Below are positions 1 to 12,916 of a stretch of DNA of 64,000 bases, piece by piece; the stretch's first letter is position 1; each line of letters opens with the position of its first letter. The stretch lies in the NCBI GenBank assembly GCA_013365325.1, contig JABVXV010000207.1, positions 49,620-113,619 on the forward strand, written 5' to 3'. A program made the translations under genes and the position numbers. Under the pieces are notes generated by a model. That model was not told where the DNA came from. It saw only the letters and a list, made by a program, of their open reading frames with translations, and did not search any database. Source of the DNA: Dipetalonema caudispina (lineage: Eukaryota; Nematoda; Chromadorea; Rhabditida; Onchocercidae).

Positions 1-3000
1 CTAAATTTTTTCAATTTTTTTTCCTTAATTAAAATGGAAATTTGCATATTTTCTTTCGATACAAAAATAATATTTTAGAAATAAAGTAAATCATCAATAA
101 TTTTGTTCTAAGCTTATTTTCGAAAAGTAGAAAAGCAACATTTTCCGTCAGATGATATTACATACATTTTAATTAAAATTGACAACAATTTATCCTATGG
201 CAATAACAATATCTAACTTCATGTTTCAAGTATATATAAATTTTTTTGTGTTCAAATTTTTACTTTTTTCGTTTCAATTTTGAAAGAAATTTGAATACAA
301 AAAGAAAAAAGAAAAAAAAAAACATTTTTCTTTGAATGACATAACAACTACTGTCATAATACAATACTTTAGAATTTGATAAAATTGATTTCAAGTCCAT
401 TTTCACAATAAGAGTTAAACTTCAATGAATTTCAAATGCATATTAAGACACTTTTTACACTATACTTCGGGTGATTTTTTTTTTGATTTCAATAACCTCA
501 AATGTGTTGTTTGAAAGCATTTCAAGTTTTTTTCGAAATTTTTTTTTTTTTTTTCCAGAATTAAGGACGTATGATCAAATTATTTCCCAACAAGAAAAAA
601 AAGGAAAAGTTAAAAAGGAAGGAATAAATATATCGAAAAATAAAAGATGAGAAAGAGTGTAAAAATAGAAGAATGAAATAATAAATGAATTTTTGATAAA
701 ATTCACTCCTAAATGAAATCACAAACTTACATTTATTTCAATTAATATTATTCTATATTTTCAATTTTTTCATTTTTTTTTTCTTTTTTCATATAATTTA
801 TTTCCTCATTTCTTTTTTTCCTCTTTATTACTTCAATTCCTCAGGTTGAATAACCGATAAACCAAGTAATAGACGTCATAACTTGCAAAAAAGTTTGACT
901 TCCATTAGAAATATTCGTTTATATCATTTTCTTTGCACATAATTTCTAAAAGATGTTGATCAAATTTGTGCAGAAAGTTCCTTCAGCTAACAAAAAATCC
1001 ATCTTTTACCAATATAAAAACTTTTATTACGCTGTAAAATTTAGCAAATATTATGACTGAAGTATTTAATATTCTGGGGTGGAGGAAAAGAAAGTGGAAA
1101 ATTAAATCTTAGAATTAAAAGTTAAAAAAATTAAATTTCCCATGAAATGGCTTGGAGAATTGGAAAATAAAATTGAAATTGTGTGAAGGTTAGACAGAAA
1201 TAGATGAATTACGTTAAAGTAAATAGAAATGAATTTTTTCGATTTCATCAGGCATAGGTTTATAACAGTAGTTCTTGGAATTTCTAAAATTTTCAAATTT
1301 TTAAATTACAAAAATTTAAAATTTCGAAATTGTGATAATATTTCTCCTTGCTATTATTCGTCCTTATGCTAGAAGAAAAACTGTTGCATAAAATTTTATT
1401 GAATTTATTAATTAATTGATATCATTTGGTTACCAAATCCGAAACAATAAAAAATATTATTGTTTATTTTTTCGGATATGGAAAAAATTTACAAGTATTA
1501 TTTGCTATAAGTAGATGGAAATTAGTGCAGATTAAGATAAAAGAATTTTCAAACTGTTAACGGTTTGAGGATGGTTAAATTAAATAAAATACTTTTGATA
1601 ACATCAATTTACCAAACATATTGAAAAAGAGAGACATATTGAAAAGAGGGAGAAAAAAGAGAAAGAGGTCAAATGCTATAAACAATTTGTTCATAGTATT
1701 TCTGCTCAGAAATGGATTTTGATAGACACTAATTAAATTCATTATTTGATAACAATCTTCAAACTTCGGGAATTTAAAATGAAATCCCAAATTTTATTGA
1801 AAACATCCGTCTAGACTTTATTTTATAAACGAAGGCGACGATGACGAATGTTTTTGTTTATTTATGACTACTTTTCGTCAAATTGCAAGTGGTAACAAAT
1901 AGCAAAAACACTTTATTCCATGATCCCGGTACTGAAATACTAAAAATGGCTGAAAAAAATTAATTAAATCACATGGTTGTTATATTTTATTAATTATACA
2001 AATGCAAATAACAAAGAATATTGTGCAAATAACAAAAATTTTTGCGTATCCTTCTCTTTCTGTATTAATTAATTTAATTATCGAATTATCATAATATTAC
2101 AGTTATTATCATTAGCTTTCTTCAGTCAATCATTAAAACTGTGAGTGATTTATATGAAAAATAAAAACTTCTAAAAAAAGAAATGAATTATTTAAATGTT
2201 GGTATCCTGAATTCAGTAATCTGTTATTAAGTCAATTGAACTATTTCTATATTTCGGCTAACCAAAAAACTTGTTTATTATTATCGGTATTAAAGCAATT
2301 TCCTCAATTTCTTTAATGACCAATTAATTTGTACTACCGAAATATTCCCACTTCAATTTTAAATAACTTAATGGTGGTTGTTAATTTGTTCGAAATTATT
2401 GTATCTATAATTGTTTATTTGTTTACTTTCTGTGGATGCTTATTTGTTTACTCTTCTTTTCCCTTGTTTAGCATATATTGCTTGTAATTTTTCCTATGGT
2501 TTGTTGATTCTTTCGTCAAATAATTTTGAAGTGTCATTTAATCAATTCGTTTTGTCATTCATCCATGCCTTATTTTCATCTATCTCATTTATTCCTTCAT
2601 CTCAAAACTCTTTAACTCCTTCTATCGATTTACCCTTTATATTTCTGCAATAAACCAGGCCATTTCCTATACTCAATCATTATCTCGTAATGAGCCTAGT
2701 ATGTGCAAAAATTTCAACTCAGAATTTACAAGATTGAGCTAATGTTCGAATTATAACTTCATAAAAAAGTAACTCATAATTTGTCATCCTTTTCCATTTA
2801 CCTGTCATCATCATCTCTTTTTTCTTCTTGTCATTCATATTATTCAGGCTATTTTCAGACACTGTTTTTTTTTTTTTCTTGCGAGCAAATAATTTCAACA
2901 TTTATATTCAGCATCATTGCATTTACCTGAAAAAGTGACTAGTTGTGATGACAAGTAGAACATCCAATAAAGAATACATCCAATTTTTCCGCAATTTCAA

Positions 3001-4102
3001 AATTACTTCCAATCCAATTTTTTCTTATAGTTCAAGAGGAATTAAAATTGGTCCTTTCGATACTTTTGCATAATTTCTAATTCACATATTACTCATTTTT
3101 TTTTTTCACTGATAATATTTATCGTTTTACTACATATTATTTGTTTTTATCAGAACTATTTTTTGTAACTGATTTTTTTATTTTGCAACTTCATCCTACA
3201 TTTACTATCCGTTTTTCAACAAATATAAGATAGGGATAACTTAAAATTTAAAGTTAGTAGAAGTTTGGTATATTTGCAAAAACAAAGGAAATAAATATCA
3301 TAAATTTGATTTCCTTTTAAAAGCTAATCCATCGTATTCACTACGTCGGATTATTATAAATCTCATTTTATGGTACATTAGGTTCAAAAAGAAATACCCA
3401 ACTTTTCTGGGAAATATCAAAGGTTATTCATAGGGTTTGGTTCGTCTTCTATAATGTCTAATAATCATACAATCCTTACATTACTTTATTTCATTTATTG
3501 CCTTATCAGAAATTATTAAGTTATCGTTACCAGTTGCCAGTATAGTTATCATGTGAAAATATCAAGATATTGCTATAGTTATCATAAAGAAATTATCGTA
3601 CCTAACAGATAGAGAATGCAGTAACTTTAATCTTACACAATCATAATCATTGTAATTAACAAATAGCATTGGTAATTATTGTAAATTTAATAAAAATTAA
3701 CTAATATTTTAATATTTCATAAAATCGCTTCATTGTAATATTCATTCTGCAAATATTTCACAGTGTTTTTTAATTGATGAAATTACTTCTGCTTCAAGCA
3801 CTATTTATTATTCAAATGACAATATTTAGTTTAATTTATTATCATACCTATGTTTGAAAATAAAAGAAAGAAGCCAATTTCAACATTTATATTAGTTTCT
3901 CATCTCAAATGTTTCCATTCAAATTAAACTGTCAACAAATGACTAATGTTTTATTACAAAATCTAATAATTCCCCAATTGAATTATTTTAAAAAACAAAG
4001 TCAATATATAAACATCGTTATCTTTTCAAGTAATTAATTCTATTAGTTACACCTATCATTAATATCACTTATATTTGTATTCTCTAAATACATATATATG
4101 TG

Positions 4103-4190
4103 CTCTCCTTCTCTATCTTCCTCCCTCTCTCCCTCTCTCTCTCTCTCACATATATTTAATATTCATGTACTGAATATATATATATATATA
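4103..4190. repeat. Polypyrimidine (CT) tract followed by TA repeat
   Basis: A CT/CCT-rich tract at about 4103-4147 is followed by a short AT spacer and a (TA)n run at about 4174-4190. It is a simple-sequence microsatellite with no sign of coding function. Confidence 0.85.
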
Positions 4191-4568
4191 AATGTAGTTA
4201 AGTTAATTTAATCGACCAAATGTAATATTATATTAATTATGGAAATGATTATCGTTTGTCAATTATTATATTGCGACTTTCTTATACCTATGTGAAATGT
4301 TTATGATAGTTAATTAGTTAATATTTTCCACAATAGAAATTAGGATCATATTTGTTTCAAATCATAATACTATATTTTAAATATTATTTGTTGGATTAAT
4401 TATTCGATCTACTTTATCAATTTGATAATTTCCACAATTGGTATTTTTTATTGCAGAGAAATGAAAGATTTAATTTATCAAATTTAAGTAAATGTTGTTA
4501 AAATAGCGTAATATTATCAAACGTTCGTAATATATTATTTTTTCATTTCGCATCATCTAAACAATCAA

Positions 4569-4607
4569 CAATTTTTATATCTAAATTATTTTTAGATATA
4601 AAAATTG
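4569..4607. repeat. Perfect 17-bp inverted repeat with 5-nt loop
   Basis: Bases 4569-4585 are the exact reverse complement of 4591-4607, separated by TTATT. The arms are AT-rich but not simple sequence, since they contain TATCTAAA/TTTAGATA. This could be the core of a small foldback element or an RNA hairpin. No target-site duplication is evident beyond the arms. Confidence 0.8.
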
Positions 4608-7099
4608 ATTAGATTTTAGAAATTTAATTAGATTGCAGGTTAAGATTAGACTAAAAGAGGAAGAAAAAGAGAAACTTGTTTTCAATTTTATGCAAATTTT
4701 ATTGCACTGATAATGTTCAGTATAAACGTTGACTGCACAACATAAATTATAACCTTTTCTCAAACTTATTGGATGAAATAAATCGTTATTACGGATCACT
4801 ATAAAACTACTATCGTTATGTCAAGGTCGATCAAGTAAAATCATAAAAATCATAAGTTTTCGCAATTTTTCTGTGTTTTCATTTGAACGCCTCCATTATA
4901 ATTTTTGTTTGTTATATATCATTTGATAAAAACGGGCAAAAAAAAAAAACCTACGGAAGATATTATCATCTGCCAGACGGATATCATCAAAATTTTTGAA
5001 GAAAACTTTCTTTAAAGATTTTTTTTCATTTGAACTATTTTTTACTCATATGATTAGTCGGCGAATATGTCATGTCATACATTACAAGCGCATTTTGCAA
5101 TAAAACTTTTTCTGCATTTGATATTTTCGTCAATGCGGATAAATTCATTTGAAAGTTTTTTTTTTTTTTTTTTCTTTCTTTATTTAAAGGATGATAGTGA
5201 TGTTTGATCATATGCAATCAATACTTTCAGATTCTAATTCAAATTCGAATTTCAGAAATTGTTTTTGTCTACATTACGTATTGTAATAAAATTTTACCAT
5301 TTCCAAAATTGGAACATCTTTGCATAGCGATAGAATAATTGTTTTTAAGGAATGATTATTACATATCGTTTAAATTGTTCGTGAATTATAAATGATTTTG
5401 TGAAATCATAAAAAATTTATAAATAATTTATCAAATTCACTCAAAGGGATTAGTTAATACGGTATATTTAAGAAATAATTGAAACATAATTTATAAAGTT
5501 AGAAATTTCAATAAAAAAACAATGTCCTTTGTTTAAGTTAAATTTTTATTAAATATTGTAGTAAAAGCATTATTGAAGCTTTTTGTTACCAACAATGTTT
5601 AGCACTGAATGTATTGTTTGTTTTCTTTTTAAAGCATGTTTTTGCATTTCAAATTTTGCATCCATCAAAATGATTTTTGACAGTTTCATCTTTTCCAATT
5701 TTCTTTTCTCCCTACCCTTCCACAACCATTGGTAACATTTTTCATAAACAATAAATTTCCAAAAATTTAAAATTTAAGTTTATCCCACAAACTTAACAAA
5801 TAAAAGATAAAAAAAGAAAGACAATGAATGAAAGGATTGGCCGAAATCCAGAAAAATAATTTCTTACAAAAAGAAAACGGAAAAAACAAATGAATTTAAT
5901 TGCTTGACAGATGAGAAATTACTTTTATAATTGTTGTAAATTGTGGTAACTTCCACACGCAAAAATAAAATTTAATCAAAACTTAAAAAAAAAAAAAAAC
6001 AAGAAGTTAAGAAATTAGTAAAATGAAATGGAAAATAAATGATGCGAGTAAAGAAATTGCCATTTCTACATTTTTAGGTATAATATATAAATATATATAT
6101 ATATCAGTAATTATTCTCATTTATTATAATTTTCTATTTGCGCATTTCTTATGCTGTTTTCTTTGGCTTACCTTTACATTAAAGTAAATTGCTTTATGTA
6201 TTACGATTTTAATGGGCCCATTTATGGCTCTTTAGGTATTCTTTTTTTTGTTAATCTCTTTGCTCTAAAAGGTTTTTTTTTTTTCCCCATTTTTACGAAT
6301 GAATTATTTCTAAGTAATGAGTTATGATGTCTTTTTTTCTTTCTTTTTTGGTTTAGGTTTATGATGTCTTTTATATTGTAAATCTGCCAAATACTTCGTA
6401 TAATTTCGTTTAAATTTGAATTCTTTAAATTATTTGAATTCGTATAATATTGGTTTTGGATGGAGTTGAATGAGAGAGAATGAGAAAGAGGATGAGAAGA
6501 GAGGAAGAGAAAAAGAGAGAGGAAATAAACAAAATGTAAAATGTAAGTTTTACTCAGCATGAAAAACTATCATTTTACCTGATGATAATTATTTTTAGTT
6601 ATTGAAAATTTAAAGATAGTTTATATTACACCTTAAATATGCAGAATCATTTTATTACTTTTTGATTTAGGGAAAGTTTTGTCTAAAGTTATCATTAGTA
6701 AGCTTATTGGAGGATAATTTAAAATTTATGCAATAATATTTAATTTCTAATGCAATAGTTGGATGTCGAAAATATTTCATCAATTTCGATATTTGTGATA
6801 AGGTTAATCTCGACTTTGGCATTTCGTTATATTGCACCATTTTTTTTTTTTGGCTCTTATCATTCACTAGAAATATTATCACTATTATTTAAGCTTTCAT
6901 TTTCTTCACGATGCATGCTCAAGCCTACTTTTCAACCAAGTTTTCATTATAATCCGATTATGAAATAAATAGATGAAAAGGCAAAATATATCTTTAGAAC
7001 AATAATATTATAAATAGGACAGATAGAATCATAGTGATAAAATATAATAAGATAATTTTTTGCAAAATTTCTCCAGTCATTTGATGTCATCGTAATTGT

Positions 7100-7250
7100 A
7101 TAATAATAAGGATATTATTATTACTATTATTATTAGTATCATCAATATTATTATTATTATTGTTGCTATTATTATTATCATTAATATTATCATTGTTATT
7201 ATTAATATTATTATCATTATTATTTTTGTCATTATTGCTATTATTTAATG
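7100..7250. repeat. Degenerate ATT/AAT trinucleotide array
   Basis: About 150 bases of ATT, ATC and GTT triplets. The minus frame reads as an Asn/Asp-rich pseudo-protein, which is a product of the triplet repeat and is not annotated as a gene. Confidence 0.85.
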
Positions 7251-7710
7251 TATCAAACTCATTTATTATATGCAATGAAATTTTGTTGAAACATTTATCT
7301 TAGTCTTAAATTTCAACTTCATTTTTTTGTCTTCGAAGTTCAAACGAAACATGAAAATAGAGAAGAATTTGAATGAAAAGAAGAGTAAGAGGGAAAATGA
7401 AAGAAAATAAATAAATAGTTGCAACAATATGAACTACTTCAAATATTCATCAAACTAATAGCATAAACGAATAGCTGTAAGTATATTCATTCATTATTTA
7501 TCATTTATTCTTCCCTTTCAACTGGTTGGTTTTGAATTATTTATTGAGAAAAAAAAAAAAAAAAAAAAAGAAAAATGAAATTTCTCAATGATTTGCTGAT
7601 TGACATCTTCATGTTTTCTATTCTGAAAATGCACAAATTGCTTCTGAATTTAATTTAAGAAGTAAAAGAATTTCATTGGAAAGATACAAATCAATTTTAT
7701 TGAGTCCTTC

Positions 7711-7738
7711 CATTCATTCATTCATTCATTCATTCATT
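7711..7738. repeat. (CATT)7 microsatellite
   Basis: Seven perfect tandem copies of CATT. A simple-sequence repeat in the non-coding desert, usable as a polymorphic marker. Confidence 0.95.
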
Positions 7739-9396
7739 CCTCTTTACTTTACTTTAATCCCTCTTTTCTCTCTTTCATATATCCGATCTTTTCCCTTTTT
7801 TTTTTTTTTTGATATAATTTTCTTCTTTTTTCTTAATTATTAAGTTGTGCCTTTTAATGTTTTTTTTTTTCCATCTACAAACAACCAAATAAATTTGGGC
7901 CATTAATTTTAAAAATTTGAAATTTACTTATGATTACTTTTGAGAAATTTATAAAGTAAGGAAAAAAATGTGAGGGAAAAAAAACATAGAAATGAGTAAT
8001 TCTTTTAATTCGTTTGAACATTTGAAAATGTTGATAAGTAGATCTAATAAACAATAATAATCTTTAGGGGTATATGAGATTATATGAGGTCAACCAATAT
8101 CACATTGATTTAATGGAAGTGATGACTTCAAATATACATCACTGAAGCAACATTTAATAATCCATTTAGAAATGAGAATTTTAAAACATATGAACTTTGC
8201 AAGGATAAAATTACAAGAATATGCAAACAGGGAAAATCATAATTTTAGAATGACGTCAATTAAACATTTGGAAATGTATTGAAATATACAATTGAAAATT
8301 TTTCACTTAATCAGTAGGATTAAAACTTTAATTACATCAAAATTCAGAATGCTCGAAAGACTTTAACAGCCAGAACAATAATGATTCAATGTATTCAAAC
8401 TATTCTTATTTCATGTAGTGTGAAAAGAAAGAAAAAAATTAAACAGAAAATCTGAAATAAATACCTGAAATATCTAAAATTGATATGCCTTAACCTTGCA
8501 ATAGTACATCAAAAACAATGAATTCAAAATTGGTTATTGAAATTTAATTTACAATATTATTTCATGCATAAAATAGTGTATTATATTTTTTCTTTTTTTT
8601 TTCAAATCTTACAAATATTTTGGAAAATTGTATGATTGATTCTATTATACATTATATTTTGTATAATACATATAATAATCATTTTCTATTCTTTTTTCTT
8701 ACTGATGAATTACTTGCAAAATTTTGAGAAAAAGAATTTTTTTTAATACAATGAATTCTTGTGTATCATTCTTATCAAATATAATGCAAAATTTCTAATC
8801 AATTTATACCTGTTAGAAATATAATTGAGCTTTTTCTATTTTTTTTTTTTTTATCATGAATAAGAGATAGAGAGGGAAGAAAGAGAAAAATTTGATGTTA
8901 AATAAATTTATTATTCTATCTGTTAGTTTCATCCTAGCGAAAACTTTTTCCTGTCAGTTTTTATTTTGTACTTTTTTATTTTTTAAAATTTATCTTCTGC
9001 CGATAACAATATTCAGTGCTGTTGATTGCATTGCTATGTATTAAGTTCCTTTTGCAGATTTTACTTGACAATTTTAGTTTTCGAATTGATTTAAAAAAAT
9101 GAATTTTCCGTTAAGTATTGGACGAAATTCGGAAAAATCCATATGGAAGTATAATACTTGCTATCTAGTAAATAATAATCAAAATTCCCAGACTTCAGGA
9201 TTTAATATTACGATAGTATAGATTCCTATCAGTCACTCAATAACTCACTTATTCATTTATTTAATTCAATTCAATTCAATTCACCTGTATGAAACATAAT
9301 CATTAACGTTTAATACATTTGTTGGTTGACATTTCACGAATAAATATTTCATTCAATAATTCAATGAAAATGTGTGTAAATGTGAAACGATGAATT

Positions 9397-11686
9397 ATGC
9401 GAAATTCAAACAATCAACCGTTGGGTACAATTATTCTTCTATGGCCATTAGTTATAACAGCAATATATTGTCACCCAAATATAGATGAAAATTTTGTCGC
9501 CGATATTGTACCTATGGATATTTTTGTCGCACCTACAAAATGTATGAGTTATTTACATTAGTAAATTAAGCTAATCTTTTATTTCCATATGTTTATTTCA
9601 AATTTTTATACCATTTTTATAATATTTAATTAGAAGCAAATTTAATTTGTAAAATCATATTGGGTGATAGTAACAATGTAATTGGGAATATTAGAAATGG
9701 TACCATAAGATGCTTAATGTTTGCATCAAACAAGCTATCAGTTGTATCATACTATTAATTATAAAATGCAATCTATTTATTTTAAACAATCGAACAGTAC
9801 TGAAGCTTAGCAAAATATATTTCCGGAAAATTTTCGGCAGTTGACCGACTAAAATTATGAGGTTTTGTAATACAAATTACTAGCAGTTTATTGAAGCATT
9901 ATAGTAAAAGATTTTTAGCAAAACAAGTCAGAAGTGAATTAAAGGAAAAAGACGGCATAGAAATGTCATTGGCCATATCCGAAATCAGTGAATCAATCAA
10001 CCACAGGTCATCGTCAAATTTGACCATTTTTGCAAATGATAGTAGCGAAATTAAAAACAGTAAGTTCAACTTTTTATCATATTAAAAATACTAACATTAT
10101 CCAGAAAGTTAGTGATATTCATTAAACGTTATTGTTGGAACAAATATTGTTAATTAATGATAATTATGAGTGCATATAAAAGGGAACAAGTAGAAAAAAT
10201 ATTGCATGAATAGATTATCATCATTATTATCAATGGCACTAACTAAAATTATTAACTGTTAATGTTTACTTGAATGGTAGGGGAAAGATTCTGGCATAGT
10301 ATAAAGTAAAATCAAAATAAATTACATAAGCATAAAATGAAAATTGCAAAAAATTTGGTTTGAAATAGGAAGAAGCTATTTCTCTCTTTTTTCTTTTTGT
10401 CTTTCTCTCTGAACTACTTCAATATTTCTCTATTCCAGATGAGATAATAGGATTCCTGAAACTATGTAATATGAGGTTCTAATCAATTGAACAATTCAAT
10501 ATTAAATTTCTTTTTTCTATCTTAATTTTCAAATTTCTAACTTAGCTTAAGTTCAACAATTAAATTTCTTCCTTAATAATAAGATGATTATGAATATGAA
10601 TACTATTGCCATTCTTACATAATATATGATGATATATTTAATGATGATTTTAATTTCATTAATTTCAGCAGATGACATAATTGCATTCTATGATTCCCGA
10701 CGTATCTCAGATCATATGAATGATGTGCCAACCACTGTATTAATTACTATTAGTGGTATTGCTATTATGGCTGCATTTGGCATTGGTATCAATTATAATT
10801 TACGATTTCAAAGAAATTTTTCCAATCATTAGAGGCTATAAAATTTTTGAAATTTACTGACAATGAATTATATTTCAATCATTGATAATTAATCGTCAAA
10901 AATGATTCTTATATCCTATTCTTTATTTTAAAAAAATCAGATTCATCTTTTGAAATGAAGTTTTTTTCTTTCTTTTCACCTTAAAAAATTATCAGCAATG
11001 GTATCAGCTCTATATCGTCGTCGAAGGAAGCTTTGTGTATCATCAAAAATATATCGCCAAGCGAAAAGCTCATTTTTTGCAACAGAAACAGAATCTCATA
11101 CTTGGGATAGTCTGTCATTTAGTTGTTCTGTTGCTGATTTTTCAACGTCAAAAATGCAAGTAAGTTTAGAATTCTGTTGTAATAACTAACCGGATGAAAT
11201 AAACAGGAAGATTTAGTGGAAAGAACCAGTATGACCAAGTGATCCCCACTCTATCCGATACTGCTAGCAGTGATACGATACATTGAAGAAGTGGGAAATT
11301 GTTGCAGATCTACTAGTAGTGTGAAATATGGCAAATGTTAATGATTAACACTAAGGAAGCATTCTATCTAAATTCTTCGTTAACTAAGCTGCCAACTTTT
11401 ACAAATTAATTTTGAGAATCTTACAACTAAATTTCAACTTCTGTTTCAAACTTGCGAAAAATTCCGCAGAACTCAACTCGGAACATACTTATATCCACTT
11501 CTCATCTATTTTAAGATGTTTCAGTTTCATTCATTGGAATCATTATCCGATGATTCATACATCAACAGTTTGGATGAAGCAATCAGTTATAAAGCATCCA
11601 TTGTACACAAAAAATCACTAAAAGATATATCACCAAAATCAATCGCTAATACAGCCATTTCAGAACTTTCTGTTAGTGGCCAATGA
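9397..11686 (+). CDS. Unrecognised single-pass type I membrane protein, 5 exons
   Basis: I do not recognise the family. Exons 1-4 join cleanly at GT-AG sites with matching phases: 9397-9560, 9887-10059, 10669-10785 and 10996-11159. The start ATG at 9397 follows an in-frame TGA and opens a hydrophobic signal-peptide-like segment (residues 9-25). Next come an extracellular-type region with NLT and NDS glycosylation sequons, then a strong membrane segment at about residues 135-157, completed only when exon 3 is joined to exon 4. A RRRRK stop-transfer cluster and a Ser/Thr-rich cytoplasmic tail follow. The 3' end is uncertain. Exon 4 ends in phase 0 and can join either 11207-11242 (short tail, 217 aa) or 11525-11686 (acidic, Ser-rich 53-residue tail, 259 aa). 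The second looks more protein-like. The gene converges on the minus-strand genes that follow. Confidence 0.55.
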
Positions 11687-12026
11687 AATAAATCTCATTT
11701 CTTTTTTTGTGATTTACAGTTTTATTTTTGTTTTAAATTTTACGATACAAGCATCTTGCGCAAAAAAAAAGAATGAAAATTTTAGCATCAAATTATCATA
11801 TTTAATAATTCTTTTAGATAATTATGCCGAGAAAGAAAGTTGTATTTCTTATTGCTGCATAGATTTTGAGCAAAGCATTTTCTCTCTTCCAAAGAAATAA
11901 GGAAAAAAAATCTTCGTGAGAATAAACAGTTCAGCCAATCAATTATCAATCAGTGTATCAATCAGTGAAATTTGTTATATATATATAACCTGAAATATAT
12001 GACAAAATGTGCCGATATATCATTGA

Positions 12027-12360
12027 TTAAGAATTTGCCACAATTTTGTATGTATGAACCCCATATTTATTTCGACTTGAACTTGAAGTGGATAAATGAA
12101 CATGGCAAAAAACAATTCGTGTAGCAACTTCATCATTGTTGAAATTGAAAGCAAATGGCATTAGAAGCATCCATATAAACATTGGCACTACCATACCAGC
12201 ACTTCTTTTATCATGATATTTTGGGAACATTCGAAATTTATGTGTCTGCATGATATTCTTGCTTAATTTTGTCAACAGTTAGAAATGGTAACACAGATAT
12301 GAAACATACTTTAGGATGTTTAATAGATCTATGGTCTGACTTTGGTTTCATTGGTGGCAT
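12027..12360 (-). CDS. Small unrecognised protein with one hydrophobic segment, 2 exons
   Basis: Exon 1 (12310-12360) starts at an ATG directly preceded by ATTCAGA, which would serve as a trans-splice acceptor. It ends at a GTATGT donor. A 64-base intron ends at CATGCAG and exon 2 (12027-12245) runs to a stop, giving 89 residues. The protein has a basic N-terminus (residues 1-32 rich in Lys, Arg and His), a hydrophobic stretch at about residues 34-52, and a polar Ser-rich tail. It lies about 0.55 kb downstream of the complex III subunit gene on the same strand, so operon co-transcription is possible. I do not recognise the family. A mitochondrial or ER single-pass protein would fit, but this is inference from composition only. 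Confidence 0.4.
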
Positions 12361-12916
12361 TCTGAATCTTCCATCCAGTTACTTTATAGAATGGTCTTCT
12401 GAATGGAAATAACCGACAACTGTTAAACACTAACAAAAATCAACTATTACTTCTGATTGATTCTATCAGAATATTCCACTAGGTTCCACATTTTAGGTAA
12501 TGACTAACTCACTAAACTATCTCATCCTAAATATCAGAAAAAAAAAGAAAAACTTTGTAAATGAACTTCAGCATAACACAAAATAAGTCACGTGACATAC
12601 ATCATAACATTTTTCATCAAATAGTAATGGATAGTCAATACTGAAGATGCTGATCGAAGTTGCTGCGGCATCAAGATTACTTGAAGATTTCCTGTGAATT
12701 GTTGGTATTGACAACTCGAAACAAAGAGTGACTAGTTTTATCAAAACTATATAGAAATTTCGATGTCTAGAAATCATGTATATTATTCATACAATGACGT
12801 TGATTTGCCCTGACATTCAGGAAGGCGTTGCACTTAAACAAATACTGAACACTATTAAACTAAATATCTTCATATATACTGCCAAAAGAACGTTTAAAAA
12901 CTTTCTTCGTTTTTTG

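Larger units (their letters stand above)
1..9396. other. AT-rich gene desert
   Basis: No supportable coding exon was found in this stretch. It consists of A/T homopolymers, trinucleotide and tetranucleotide runs and short spurious open frames whose translations are low-complexity (Asn, Lys, Phe, Leu). It could be intergenic DNA or a long intron of a gene outside the window. A perfect hairpin and several microsatellites inside it are listed separately. Confidence 0.7.

Noticed and set aside
3520..3600. GATAACTATAG-like words also near 42770-42825 and 44220-44280, suggesting a dispersed repeat
   Set aside because: The similarity is short and AT-rich. I could not define ends or target duplications.
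6222..6560. 112-codon minus open frame
   Set aside because: Ser/Leu/Phe- and Lys-rich translation of polypyrimidine and homopolymer tracts, with no splice context or motif.
7087..7275. Asn/Asp-repeat minus frame
   Set aside because: Direct translation of the ATT/ATC triplet array. Repeat sequence, not a gene.
12568..12777. Minus frame between UQCRB and the small downstream gene
   Set aside because: Some protein-like residues (SSSNLDAAATS), but no consistent splice sites to either neighbour and two competing open frames.
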